The position numbers and the translations under genes are program-made. Positions 1 through 8,928 of a DNA stretch of 64,000 nt are shown piece by piece. This stretch comes from Actinomyces capricornis (lineage in GTDB: Bacteria > Actinomycetota > Actinomycetes > Actinomycetales > Actinomycetaceae). The stretch is from the NCBI RefSeq assembly GCF_019974135.1, contig NZ_AP025017.1, positions 744,001-808,000 of the forward strand. Reading direction: 5' to 3'. Below the pieces are notes generated by a model. It was not told the origin of the DNA. It did not search any database and worked only from the letters and a program-made list of their open reading frames with translations. The first letter of the stretch is position 1; each line of letters starts with the position of its first letter.

Positions 1-351
1 CCTCGGATCCTCCCCCGGAATAATCATCAACACCTCACGAACATTCCCACGAGGCTCATACCACAACCTTACAATTGGCCGAACATTCCCTAAAGTCGCG
101 AGACCACAGTAAAGGTCAGAATTAGCCGCCTGGTCACCCGGATAGTGACTATAGGAAAAATTTTTCACAGCGACCCCCAACGCCTCCTCCACCTGCGACG
201 GCTTGAGAAAACCACATACCTTGACATCCTCAGGCAAGCCTTTTGGCGAAGGGGAGGCCTCTCCAAGGCGACCGGCCTCCGCACACCCCGAAATACCCAG
301 CGCCACCACAGCACCGACCGACAGACACCAGGAGCCCACAGAACGAACCAT
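1..351 (-). CDS. lipoprotein paralog A (3' end cut by window edge)
   Basis: Probable surface lipoprotein of unknown function; 117 codons are visible and the gene runs out of the window at base 1. The N-terminus has a short positive stretch, a hydrophobic run and the lipobox ISGC, so a diacylglyceryl-Cys anchor outside the membrane is expected. After the low-complexity linker comes GLPEDVKVCGFL, shared almost exactly with the two genes upstream, then a second conserved Cys (LYCG) and a WYEP motif. I chose the ATG at 351, which aligns with the ATG of the next paralog; another in-frame ATG lies at 360. It is the last visible gene of a minus-strand operon. The two-Cys layout recalls DUF3558-type actinobacterial lipoproteins, but that is a guess from pattern only. 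Confidence 0.75.
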   Translation of the reverse strand, partial: MVRSVGSWCLSVGAVVALGISGCAEAGRLGEASPSPKGLPEDVKVCGFLKPSQVEEALGVAVKNFSYSHYPGDQAANSDLYCGLATLGNVRPIVRLWYEPRGNVREVLMIIPGEDPR

Positions 352-444
352 CCCTACCATCTCAAAAATCACCCTACCCCGCACCCCGCTCTGGCCCCGC
401 ACCCCGCTCTGGAGCCCCACAGACATCGATCGCGACAAGTAGAC

Positions 445-1226
445 CCGAATCGAACTCGTCCGTGCTTCCTCGACCCGAGTCGAGCCGATTGAGTCACTTG
501 CGGGAGCCAGGAATAGCATTCTGCCTACAATCATCCCGGATTAGGGGTCGCATACTCGATACCGGGCGCTGCTGAATCTGGAGGATACCCCGTCAAATCC
601 TGCTTCGGCTTGGAGGCCTGCTCCACGACACCACTGACCGAGGCCTCCACCAGGGCCCTGGCCTGCGGTCTTCGGTCAATAGCCTCCACCGGTCCAACAA
701 ATTTCATTTCAACGATCAGGACGTGATCATCAGGGTAGTGCCACATTGCAACCGACTGCCGCTTGCTGATAAGCGTCAACCCCTCACCCTCAACCCCCTC
801 AATACTGAACTCCTCAGCACTCTCAAGACCCTTCGCATCATCAAACACCGGAGGAAGCTCCGACGGCGCCACAGGGATAACGCTATCGATAATACCGCCA
901 GGCTCATACCAGACAGTCACATGAGGATCCTCAGCAACTGACGAAGATATACCACAAAACAAAGTCGAAGTCGCAGGATCCACATCCCCTCCATCGCCAG
1001 GACGATGCCAATAACTTACCTGTGTTATGGTGAAGTCTAGAGCTTTCTCCGCCTCTGACGGCGGAAGAAAACCACACACCTTGACATCCTCGGGCAGACC
1101 CGTCGGAGAAGAGGGTGACGACGACGTCGCCTCCACCGGTCCTCCCACGCAGCCCGAAATACCCAGCGCCACCACAGCACCGACCGACAGACACCAGGAG
1201 CCCACAGAACGAACCATCCGTACCAC
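445..1226. repeat. tandem duplication unit of the lipoprotein genes
   Basis: The stretch from the intergenic region before paralog A through paralog B is repeated with an offset of about 859 bp (compare 543-700 with 1402-1560). Not only codons but also the non-coding stretch at about 455-535, which recurs at 1314-1394, are nearly identical. That places the duplication at DNA level and makes it recent. Confidence 0.8.
531..1217 (-). CDS. lipoprotein paralog B
   Basis: Predicted lipoprotein of 228 residues, function unknown. The signal peptide ends in lipobox ISGC and is nearly identical to that of paralog A, while the mature domain is closer to paralog C. Conserved points are GLPEDVKVCGFLPPSEAEKA, a second Cys (LFCGI), a WYEP motif and a C-terminus ending GIEYATPNPG. 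The ATG at 1217 is preceded by GAGG at a good distance; a GTG at 1226 is the alternative. It sits 163 bp after paralog C and 179 bp before paralog A. The chimeric similarity (signal like A, body like C) suggests recombination or gene conversion among the copies. Confidence 0.85.
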   Translation of the reverse strand: MVRSVGSWCLSVGAVVALGISGCVGGPVEATSSSPSSPTGLPEDVKVCGFLPPSEAEKALDFTITQVSYWHRPGDGGDVDPATSTLFCGISSSVAEDPHVTVWYEPGGIIDSVIPVAPSELPPVFDDAKGLESAEEFSIEGVEGEGLTLISKRQSVAMWHYPDDHVLIVEMKFVGPVEAIDRRPQARALVEASVSGVVEQASKPKQDLTGYPPDSAAPGIEYATPNPG

Positions 1227-1389
1227 CTCAAAGAATCACCGAATCCACCCTGTCCTCTCACCCCGCTCCGGATCACCACAGGAACCGAGCGCGACAAGTA
1301 GGTCCGAATTGAATTCGTCCGTGCTTCCTCGACCCGAGTCGGGCCGATTGAGTCACTTGCGGGAGCCAGGAATGACACTCTGCCTACAA

Positions 1390-2112
1390 TCATCCCGGAT
1401 CAGGGGTCGCATACTCGATACCGGGCGCTGCCGAATCTGGAGGATATCCTGTCAGTTCCTGCTCCGGTTTGGAGGCCTGCTCCACGACACCACTGACCGA
1501 GGCCTCCACCAGGGCCTTGGCCTGCGGTCTTCGGTCAACGGTCTCCACCGGTCCAAAATACTGCATCTCGACGATCAGCACGTGATCATCAGGGTAGTGC
1601 CACATCGCAACCGATTGCCGCCCACTGACAAACGTCAACCCCTCACCCTCAACCCCTTCAATACTGAACTCCTCGGCACTCTCAAGAGCCTTCGCATCAT
1701 CAAATACCGGAGGAGGCTCCGACTGCGGCACAGCGATAACTTTATCAATAATACCGTCAGGCTCATACCAGACAGTCACATGAGGATCCTCAGCAACTGA
1801 GGAATATATAGTACAATACAAAGTCGCAGTCGCAGGATCCACGTCCCTTCCATCACCCGGACTATGCGAATAACTTACTTGCGTTACGGTAAACTCTAAG
1901 GCCTTCCCCGCCTCTGACGGGGAAAGAAAACCACACACCTTGACATCCTCGGGCAGACCCGTCGGCGCAACCGAAGGTGAAGGTGAGGCACTCCCGGAAA
2001 CGTCAATCTCGGAGCAGCCCGAAAGCCCTAGTGACACCATCCCGAATAGCAGTATGCAACCGATCGTGCACATTATTCGACGACCTATTTTCATCATCCC
2101 TACCTTTCTCAC
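1390..2112 (-). CDS. lipoprotein paralog C, overlaps the large upstream gene
   Basis: Predicted lipoprotein of about 240 residues with lipobox LSGC after a hydrophobic signal segment; the mature part repeats GLPEDVKVCGFL, the second Cys (LYCTI) and WYEP seen in paralogs A and B. The GTG at 2112 overlaps the TGA of the 703-residue gene (GTGA, bases 2109-2112), pointing to translational coupling; an ATG at 2097, preceded by AAAGG, is also possible. The signal peptide differs from those of A and B although the mature domain is close to B. Lying directly downstream of a secreted-protein candidate, these lipoproteins could be its partners or immunity proteins; this is inference only. Confidence 0.85.
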   Translation of the reverse strand: MRKVGMMKIGRRIMCTIGCILLFGMVSLGLSGCSEIDVSGSASPSPSVAPTGLPEDVKVCGFLSPSEAGKALEFTVTQVSYSHSPGDGRDVDPATATLYCTIYSSVAEDPHVTVWYEPDGIIDKVIAVPQSEPPPVFDDAKALESAEEFSIEGVEGEGLTFVSGRQSVAMWHYPDDHVLIVEMQYFGPVETVDRRPQAKALVEASVSGVVEQASKPEQELTGYPPDSAAPGIEYATPDPG

Positions 2113-4220
2113 TTGTTTCCGTCATTGTAACCATCATTATAGGCACGTCTCCGCGCATTTTTCATATCCTCCAGAATTGGATCGCCCTCTTTTTCAGGTG
2201 AATTAACGACAGCCTCCCAGTCATGCATCTGCTGATACGCCTCTTCTGTATCCCTAACATTTGAGAGATCAATCCTATAACTGCCATCTTCGTTCTGGGT
2301 GATCCAACTGTACTGATGACCATCCGGATCGGTCACATGTTCAAAATCACTGGGGTTGAGTAGTCCCGCGCTCGCTGCATCCCGTACCGACGCTGCCCAC
2401 ATCCCGTCCGACATGTAGTCCGGCGCGGCCGACTCGATTTCCGCCGCCTTCCCCTGGTCCGCAAGTACAGGCACCGCCAACGTGCTCCCTGCAGACCAAG
2501 CGGTGCTAACCGCAGGAGCTGCAGGACCACTGACAGCGCTCACCCCAGCCCCCACCACGGTGGAGAACACATTGAGAGCAGTCTGCGCGGATTGTGACTC
2601 GGCCTGCATCTTTTCCTTGTTCCCCTCATTCACAATATCGGCCTTAGCGTCCGCCATCCCCGCCAGCAGACCAACAGCATTCGCGCCGCGATCATAGGCG
2701 CGATCAATTTTTTCTCTCTGCAGATCAGGTTTCCCTGAATGAGTCTCAACGCCCACCTCCGCCTGTCTCTTCGCGTATTCACCAAGCGTGGCGGCAATGG
2801 TCCCTGTCGCAGTAGAGTTGTCAGCAACACGCCGCATGAGTTCCTCGACATGTTCTCCTTCAGCAACTGGCATGATAGTATTTGTGTCAGGATCCAAAAA
2901 ACTACCGTCATCAGCAACCTGAGTCAGCTCTGCAGGATTGTTCGCCAACAACAGGCCGATACGCGCCTTGGCATCATCAGTGTATTTACTCTCCTCAGTC
3001 TTCGTTGCGAAATCATGAATCGCATTACCGGAAAGAACACGCGCTCGCTCGGCTTCATCAGCATTCTCCGAACCCCGAAGTGAGGACACCGCCGCCACCG
3101 CAGCTGTGAAGCCCTCAAATCCTTGCTCATCCCACGTCCGCTCCATCAGCCGATTGTAGCGAGTCAGATCCACCTCTGATGGAGACTCCCCCTCAGGGGC
3201 GATGAACCTGCTCGCCGCCTCGGCATTGCCGCCCATGGCATCCAGCACTCCCGCCAGAGGATCGAACGACTGCTCAGAAAAATGCTCGCCAATGGCAGCC
3301 TTTGCATACTTTGAAACATCGCCATAACCGGATTGGTACGCGCCATCATTCTGAGAATCCTCCACTGCCCGCTGCACCTTCTCAAGATCGACCTTCTCCA
3401 TCTCCTCCCCCATGGAGACCAGGAAGTCCGTTCCGAAGCGCAGGTCGGTGACGCCATTGCCGTCAGCATCATGCCCGCCGATCATGGCATTGAGCACAGT
3501 GATGCGACCATACTCGCCCCTCTCATCAACAGAGGAACGAATATCCTCAGCAACATTCTGAGCCTTATCTGCACTCCATGTTCTCGACGATGTCGCGAGC
3601 ATCGTACCCAACAGATCCGCAAGCTCAGGACCCGCATCAGGCCTCACATTCACCTGGCCTCCAGAGCCGTAAGGGCTTTGCTGCATGAAGATTCCGTCAA
3701 TAACCAACGGCAACCCGGTGAGATTCTCAGCACCAATCGTATCAATGAAACTGTTGGTGTGATTCGAATTTGATTTATTAGCCTCCATCGAGGCGATCAC
3801 TTCATCATAGGTTCGACCGTCCTTCGTCTTATTTTTTCCAGACTTGGCCAACTGCTGCAGATCATGAGCGTCGGTAGCACCCTGCGCCCACTGATCGAAG
3901 CCTTCTTTCGACTCGATCGTCACCCCTTCGGGAATCTCGCAGGTGATCGTGCCGGTCTCCTTGTCCTTGACCCCGACACCGTTCTGGTTCAGTTGGACGA
4001 TCTTGTCCTTGATGTTCTTGATGGTGGTAGCACGATCGGCCACCGTCCTCGCCGCCTCCGGCACCGCCTCATAAAAATCAGTGAATTTCAAGTACGGATC
4101 CCCGTGAGACTCCGAGTCCGCGTCCAGCAGAACATTGACTCGTTTGCACTCATCCGCCATCGCCTGGAGACTATCAATTTTCCTTTGCAGTTTCTCAGGG
4201 TCAAGAAAGATCGAGGCCAT
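2109..4220 (-). CDS. large DUF6571-like protein with helical WXG-like N-terminus
   Basis: A 703-residue protein of unknown function. Residues 1-90 form an amphipathic, mostly helical segment starting MASIFLDPEKLQRKIDSLQ, similar in style to the helical-hairpin heads of type VII-secreted proteins. The body is Ala/Asp/Glu-rich, with a small Gly/Ala/Val-rich, moderately hydrophobic part near 545-590 (NVFSTVVGAGVSAVSG). The C-terminal region carries PDYMSDGMWAASVRDAASAG and a long acidic stretch. Overall it matches my memory of the DUF6571 family from Actinomyces and Streptomyces; no enzymatic motif is recognisable. It follows a small partner gene by 63 bp and overlaps the first lipoprotein gene. 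GC is lower than in the neighbouring men genes. A secreted effector or substrate-binding role is possible but unproven. Confidence 0.8.
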   Translation of the reverse strand: MASIFLDPEKLQRKIDSLQAMADECKRVNVLLDADSESHGDPYLKFTDFYEAVPEAARTVADRATTIKNIKDKIVQLNQNGVGVKDKETGTITCEIPEGVTIESKEGFDQWAQGATDAHDLQQLAKSGKNKTKDGRTYDEVIASMEANKSNSNHTNSFIDTIGAENLTGLPLVIDGIFMQQSPYGSGGQVNVRPDAGPELADLLGTMLATSSRTWSADKAQNVAEDIRSSVDERGEYGRITVLNAMIGGHDADGNGVTDLRFGTDFLVSMGEEMEKVDLEKVQRAVEDSQNDGAYQSGYGDVSKYAKAAIGEHFSEQSFDPLAGVLDAMGGNAEAASRFIAPEGESPSEVDLTRYNRLMERTWDEQGFEGFTAAVAAVSSLRGSENADEAERARVLSGNAIHDFATKTEESKYTDDAKARIGLLLANNPAELTQVADDGSFLDPDTNTIMPVAEGEHVEELMRRVADNSTATGTIAATLGEYAKRQAEVGVETHSGKPDLQREKIDRAYDRGANAVGLLAGMADAKADIVNEGNKEKMQAESQSAQTALNVFSTVVGAGVSAVSGPAAPAVSTAWSAGSTLAVPVLADQGKAAEIESAAPDYMSDGMWAASVRDAASAGLLNPSDFEHVTDPDGHQYSWITQNEDGSYRIDLSNVRDTEEAYQQMHDWEAVVNSPEKEGDPILEDMKNARRRAYNDGYNDGNK

Positions 4221-4283
4221 TACTGTCCATTCCTCTCGTCGTCACAGGACACTGTCGTCAGGTACTTCCGCACCGGCGTTGCG

Positions 4284-4604
4284 CTACCCCGCGCCATTGA
4301 TCTCAGCCTGGATGCCGCTGCTCAAACCGGTGAACAAGGAGGCGAGCGCATCCACCTCATCCTTCGCGAGGTTCTTCATCTCCAAAGCAAGCGGACCCGT
4401 CCACGTATCGTCGGCATTGATCCCCTTGGACAGATCCTCACCTGGCTGGGCGCCACCACCATCAGGGGACATCGAGAAGCCCAGCCCGGCGTTCCTGCGG
4501 TCAACATCCGCCTTGAAGGCCTCCAGCTTCTCCTTATCCTTGGAGGCGTCATCAGTCGCACTACTACTACCACCGTCTGACGTCGGGGTCATGATTGATG
4601 CCAT
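4284..4604 (-). CDS. small WXG100-like partner protein
   Basis: A 106-residue protein without a signal peptide, starting MASIMTPTSDGG. Residues 1-60 are polar and Asp/Ser/Gly-rich; the C-terminal 45 residues form an amphipathic helix (MKNLAKDEVDALASLFTGL) as in small Esx-type or effector-chaperone proteins. The start at ATG 4604 was chosen because the gene downstream also begins MASI and because the reading frame upstream of it is Arg/Cys-rich and unlike protein. It is the first gene of the operon with the DUF6571-like protein and the lipoproteins. No WXG tripeptide is present, so assignment to type VII secretion is tentative. Confidence 0.6.
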   Translation of the reverse strand: MASIMTPTSDGGSSSATDDASKDKEKLEAFKADVDRRNAGLGFSMSPDGGGAQPGEDLSKGINADDTWTGPLALEMKNLAKDEVDALASLFTGLSSGIQAEINGAG

Positions 4605-4775
4605 GAGGTCACGATCTCTCATTCGACTGCACGGGCACTTGCAGCGTAACCATAAGATCACAGAGAAGCAACGACCTCCGGAACTTATCTCAGCATGCGG
4701 CGGCGTTCAGGGTTTATCCAGTTCTGCGTTTTCGGCGTCATCACACCGATGAGGCGCCACCGCACCGTCGTCTGC

Positions 4776-4787
4776 GATGATGAGGCA
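4776..4787 (+). promoter_or_regulatory. leaderless -10 for menG
   Basis: GATGAT at 4776-4781 followed by exactly six bases and the ATG at 4788; no ribosome binding site fits. The -10 match is imperfect (G for T at position 1). Confidence 0.4.
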
Positions 4788-5525
4788 ATGAGCCCTTCCG
4801 CCAGCCGAGCCACCCTCGCCAAGGACCCGCGCGAGGTCGCCGGGATGTTCGACGCCGTCGCCCGCCGCTACGACCTGAGCAACGACGTCATGAGCCTGTT
4901 CCAGGTCCACATGTGGCGGGCCGTCACCCGCGCCGCCGTCGCCCCCGCCCCCGGGATGCGCATCCTCGACCTGGCCGCCGGCACCGGCACCTCCTCCGCC
5001 GAGTACGCGGCCGCAGGCGCCGACGTCGTCGCCTGCGACTTCTCCACCGGCATGGTCGCCGAGGGCCGCCGACGCCACCCCCGCATCAGCTTCGTCGCCG
5101 GGGACGCCACCGCCCTGCCCTTCGCCGATGAGTCCTTCGACGTCGTCACCATCTCCTACGGCCTGCGCAACGTGCAGGACACGCGCACCGCCCTGCGCGA
5201 GATGCACCGGGTGACCAGGCCCGGCGGCCGCCTCGTCATCGCCGAGTTCTCCACCCCCACCTCCCGCCCCTTCCGCGCCGTCTACCGCTACTACCTGGGC
5301 ACCGCCCTGCCCGCCGCCGCCCGCCTCATCTCCTCCAACACCGCCGCTTACGACTACCTGGGCGAATCCATCCTGGCCTGGCCCGACCAGCAGTCCCTGG
5401 CCGCCCTCATGCAGCACACCGGCTGGCGGGGCGTGGGCTACAAGAACCTCTCCGGCGGCATCGTCGCCATCCACCGCGCCACCAAGCCCCAGCGCCCCTC
5501 GCCCAGCGCCAGCACGCCCGCCTGA
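4788..5525 (+). CDS. menG: demethylmenaquinone methyltransferase
   Basis: Class I SAM-dependent C-methyltransferase that converts demethylmenaquinone to menaquinone, the last step of the pathway. The 245 residues fit the UbiE/MenG family: family motif [17 protein letters not shown] at 20-36, SAM-binding motif LDLAAGTG at 60-67, an acidic residue at the end of strand 2 (ACDFS), and the typical C-terminus [12 protein letters not shown]. The ATG at 4788 was chosen over upstream starts because the family motif then lies at its usual distance and a -10 box sits six bases before it. menF follows after 12 bp, so the two form one transcription unit. Confidence 0.93.
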   Translation: MSPSASRATLAKDPREVAGMFDAVARRYDLSNDVMSLFQVHMWRAVTRAAVAPAPGMRILDLAAGTGTSSAEYAAAGADVVACDFSTGMVAEGRRRHPRISFVAGDATALPFADESFDVVTISYGLRNVQDTRTALREMHRVTRPGGRLVIAEFSTPTSRPFRAVYRYYLGTALPAAARLISSNTAAYDYLGESILAWPDQQSLAALMQHTGWRGVGYKNLSGGIVAIHRATKPQRPSPSASTPA

Positions 5526-5537
5526 GCACCCCCGCCC

Positions 5538-6950
5538 ATGCCACGCCACCGCCCCCAGTCGCGCCCTCGCACGACCCCACCCGCACCCACGCTCGACGCC
5601 GAGGCCTGCCGCTCGGCACCGCCCCGCCTGTCCTTCCTCACCCGCCCCCTGCCCGAAGAGCTCCTGGGCACCCGCTCCCCCGACCTGCTCAGCCTCCTCG
5701 AAGGCCGGGACGACGTGACCTCCTGGGTGCACCAAGGCCGGGGCCTCATCGGCCTGGGACGCGCCCTGACCCTCACCGCCCGCGGCCCCCAGCGCATCGA
5801 GGCCCTGCGCAGTGCCTGGCGCGCGGTGGTCTACGCCTCCTGGTGGCGCGACCCGCTCGTGCGGCCCGGCACCGGGCCCGTCGCCCTGGGCACCCTCACC
5901 TTCTCCCCCACCTCCGCCCAGTCCTCCGTCCTCCTCATCCCCCACGTGCTTGTGGGCCTGGACGACCAGGGGGCCTGGGCGACCACCGCCGTCCCCGAAG
6001 GCCAGGAGCACCCCGATCTCGCCGCCCTCCTGCCCACGCTCGCCCCCGCCCGCCCCGGTGCGCCGCCGCCGTCCCCGAGCACCCAGGCCCACCCGCAGGC
6101 CCAGCGCCATCTCCGCCCGCGCCAAGGAACCCTGAGCGCCCAGCAGTGGCAGGCCGCCGTCATCGCCGCACAGGAGCGCATGCGCCGCGGCGAGGCCGAC
6201 AAGGTCGTCCTGGCCCGCGACGTCCTCATCGACCCCCCGCCCACCATGACCACCGGGGACCTGCTGGCCCGCCTGGGCCGGGCCTACCCCACCTGCTGGA
6301 CCTTCGCCGTCGACGGGATGGTGGGCGCCAGCCCCGAGATGCTGGTGCGCCTGGAGAGCCGGCGCCTGTTCAGCCGGGTCCTGGCCGGCACCGCCCGGCT
6401 CCCCCGCGGCATGGTGCCCCAGCAGCGGGCCCAGGCCGTCACCGAGCTCGCCCAGTGGCTGCGGGCCTCGGGGAAGAACACCCGCGAGCATGCCCTGGCG
6501 CGCGCCTCGGTGCTGGAGGCCCTGGAGCCCCTGTGCTCGGTGGTGGAGGCCCAGGAGCCCCACGTGCTGGAGCTGCCCAACGTCCTGCACCTGGCCAGTG
6601 ACGTGCGCGGCGTCGTCGCCGGGGACACCGGGGCCCTGTCCCTCGTGGGCGCTCTCCACCCCACGGCCGCCGTGGGCGGGACCCCCACCGCGGCGGCCAC
6701 CGGCATCATCGAGTCCGTCGAGGGCATGGACCGGGGCCGCTACGCCGGGCCGGTGGGCTGGGTGGACTGGCACGGGGAGGGCCAGTGGTGCATCGCCCTG
6801 CGCAGCGCCCAACTCGGGGCGCAGCCGGGCGGGCCCCTGCGGGCCTTCGGGGGCTGCGGCATCATGCCGGACTCCGACCCGGCCGACGAGCTGGCCGAGA
6901 CCGAGGCCAAGATGCGCCCCGTCCTGGAGGCCCTGGCCGCCCTTCCCTGA
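5538..6950 (+). CDS. menF: isochorismate synthase
   Basis: Converts chorismate to isochorismate, the entry step into menaquinone synthesis; cytosolic and Mg-dependent. The 470 residues carry the chorismate-binding enzyme fold: GASPEMLVRLE near 264, HPTAAVGGTP near 375, GMDRGRYAGPVGWVD near 395 and CGIMPDSDP near 440, the last two lining the active site. The middle of the N-terminal half contains a Pro/Ala-rich stretch at about 165-200. Siderophore or salicylate synthases share this fold, but the position 12 bp after menG makes the menaquinone role much more likely. Confidence 0.92.
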   Translation: MPRHRPQSRPRTTPPAPTLDAEACRSAPPRLSFLTRPLPEELLGTRSPDLLSLLEGRDDVTSWVHQGRGLIGLGRALTLTARGPQRIEALRSAWRAVVYASWWRDPLVRPGTGPVALGTLTFSPTSAQSSVLLIPHVLVGLDDQGAWATTAVPEGQEHPDLAALLPTLAPARPGAPPPSPSTQAHPQAQRHLRPRQGTLSAQQWQAAVIAAQERMRRGEADKVVLARDVLIDPPPTMTTGDLLARLGRAYPTCWTFAVDGMVGASPEMLVRLESRRLFSRVLAGTARLPRGMVPQQRAQAVTELAQWLRASGKNTREHALARASVLEALEPLCSVVEAQEPHVLELPNVLHLASDVRGVVAGDTGALSLVGALHPTAAVGGTPTAAATGIIESVEGMDRGRYAGPVGWVDWHGEGQWCIALRSAQLGAQPGGPLRAFGGCGIMPDSDPADELAETEAKMRPVLEALAALP

Positions 6951-7013
6951 CCGGCGCGCAGACCGCGGAGGGCGGCCCGGGTAGGGCTGGACGGGCCCCG
7001 GGATGAGCCGGGC

Positions 7014-8759
7014 TCAGGAGTCGGGGCGCTCCACCAACGTGGCCTCCACGTCCTTCCTCTCCCCGTCGCGGATGACAGTGAGCTTGACGGTCTCCCCCGC
7101 CGAGTACTGGCGCACGAATCCGGTGAGCGCATCGGCTTGGGCCGTGGGCTTGCCGTCGATCGCGATGATGACGTCGTTCTCCTTCAAGCCCGCCTTATCC
7201 GCCGGCGCCCCGGACTCCACCTTGGTGACCTTGGCGCCACTGCGCACCTCATCGCCGACCTCACCCACACCATTGTCCAGCCCCACGCCCAGGTAGGCGT
7301 GGGTGGCCGAGCCGGAATCGATGAGCTGCTTGGCGACCTTATCGGCGAGGTTGACGGGGATGGCGAAGCCAATACCGATACTGCCCGGATTGTCCTCGCT
7401 GGCGGTGATGATCGAACTGGTCACCCCCACGACGTGCCCCCGCTCATCGAACAGGGGACCACCGGAGTTGCCCGGGTTGACGGCGGCGTCGATCTGGATG
7501 GCATTGGTGTAGACCGTCCCATCGCCCCCGGTGGACTCGCCCTTGCCCGTGACCACGGGCCGGTTGAGGGCCGAGACGATCCCGGTGGTGGCGGTGGAGG
7601 ACAGGCCCAGCGGGTTGCCGATGGCCATGACGTCCTGCCCGGTGACCATCTCATCGGAGTTGCCCAGCTGGACGACGGTGAGGTCCTTGGGCGCGCCCAC
7701 CAGCTCGATGACGGCCAGGTCGGTGGCCGGGTCGGTACCGGTGATCTCGGCGTCGTAGATGCGGCCGTCGGCCAGGGTCACCGCGACCCTGCTGGCACCG
7801 CCGACCACGTGATCATTGGTGATGATGTGCCCGGCCTTGTCGTAGATGAAGCCGGAGCCCTCTCCGCGCTGCCCGTCCTTCTCAATGGCGATGGCCACCA
7901 CCGCGTTGGAGACCGCCGCGGTCACGCCCTCCCAGTCGGGGGTCTGCCCCTGGGTGGTGACCGTCTGGGTGGTGTCCCCGGTGGCGATGGCGGTGGGGGC
8001 GGAGGAGGCGGCTGCGGCAGGCCCCTGGCCCGAGTCGGTGGCCTTGACCACGGCCACCGCACCGGCCGAGCCCAGGAGGGCGGCGACGACCGTGGCACCC
8101 ACGAGGGCCCCCCACCCGGGGCCGCGACGCTCCTGGCGGGCCTGGTAGCCGGCGTCGGCCGGGGCATAGGCCTGCTGGTGCTGGGCGGTGGGCGACGAGG
8201 CCCCCAGGTACGCCGGACCGGCCCCCGGCGCACCGGGAGCACCGGGGGCGGGGCCACCAGCCGCACCGGGGGCGCCCGCGGCACTGGCCGCATAGGGCCC
8301 CGAGGCGCTCGAGGCGGTCGAGGCGGTCGAGCCGTAGGCGCCGGTGGCGGCGCTCAGGCCCTGGGGGCGCGAGGAGGCGCGCGAGAAGTCGTAGCCGGCG
8401 GGGGTGGCGGGCACGCCCGTGTAGGGCGAGCCCGAGGAGCCGGACCCGCCGGGGGTGGGCGAGGGAGCGGGCCTGCCCGACGGCGGGATCGACGGCGGGG
8501 CGTAGCGGGAGTGGGAGTCCTGGGTCACCCCGTAGGACGAGCCCTGCGCCTGGGCACCGTGGGCCTGATCAGCACTGTGGGCCTGGCCAGCACTGCGGGC
8601 GTGGTCATGGGAGGGCTGGGGCTGCTGAGCCTGCTCGGGCGGGGCCTGGTGCTCCGCCTCCGAGCCGGTCTCCCCCTCCGGACCGCTCTCCGCCTGGGGG
8701 CCGGGGCTCTGCGGCTGGCGCCCATAGCCGTTGTCAGTGCTGTCATCGTGCGTGCTCAA
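7014..8759 (-). CDS. membrane-anchored HtrA/DegQ-type serine protease with PDZ domain
   Basis: Extracytoplasmic quality-control protease of 581 residues. Residues 1-210 are a Gln/Pro/Ser/Gly-rich cytosolic tail; one membrane helix lies at about 216-240 (VVAALLGSAGAVAVV); the trypsin-like domain follows with the catalytic triad visible as His317 (NDHVVGG), Asp347 (TDLAVIEL) and Ser432 (GNSGGPLFD); a single PDZ domain closes the protein at about 485-575. The start is a TTG at 8757-8759 preceded by GGGAGGA. The gene faces menF and is not part of the men pathway. A possible ECF-type promoter lies upstream. The length of the disordered tail is above average for the family. Confidence 0.93.
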   Translation of the reverse strand: MSTHDDSTDNGYGRQPQSPGPQAESGPEGETGSEAEHQAPPEQAQQPQPSHDHARSAGQAHSADQAHGAQAQGSSYGVTQDSHSRYAPPSIPPSGRPAPSPTPGGSGSSGSPYTGVPATPAGYDFSRASSRPQGLSAATGAYGSTASTASSASGPYAASAAGAPGAAGGPAPGAPGAPGAGPAYLGASSPTAQHQQAYAPADAGYQARQERRGPGWGALVGATVVAALLGSAGAVAVVKATDSGQGPAAAASSAPTAIATGDTTQTVTTQGQTPDWEGVTAAVSNAVVAIAIEKDGQRGEGSGFIYDKAGHIITNDHVVGGASRVAVTLADGRIYDAEITGTDPATDLAVIELVGAPKDLTVVQLGNSDEMVTGQDVMAIGNPLGLSSTATTGIVSALNRPVVTGKGESTGGDGTVYTNAIQIDAAVNPGNSGGPLFDERGHVVGVTSSIITASEDNPGSIGIGFAIPVNLADKVAKQLIDSGSATHAYLGVGLDNGVGEVGDEVRSGAKVTKVESGAPADKAGLKENDVIIAIDGKPTAQADALTGFVRQYSAGETVKLTVIRDGERKDVEATLVERPDS

Positions 8760-8808
8760 TGTCGTCCTCCCTGAGGCCCCAGGCCCTTACGTCAATCGAG
8801 CGTCAGAA

Positions 8809-8832
8809 AACACTCACGCCCTGGAGCGTTCC
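8809..8832 (-). promoter_or_regulatory. possible ECF-sigma promoter of the htrA-type gene
   Basis: On the minus strand GGAAC (8832-8828) is followed after 16 bases by GTT (8811-8809), the pattern of envelope-stress ECF promoters. It ends 49 bp before the TTG start. One short motif pair can arise by chance. Confidence 0.35.
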
Positions 8833-8928
8833 CGACCCCCGTCTGAGTCTTCACTGTGGATTCTGTAACTGTTGTGTCTCGTCAGCAACGGGGCGGCCTA
8901 CCCATATTCATAACCGCGCTTCATGGAC

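Noticed and set aside
4707..6812. Minus-strand open frame of 701 codons opposite menG and menF
   Set aside because: It is Gly/Ala/His/Gln-rich and arises from the GC-rich third positions of two well-supported genes on the other strand.
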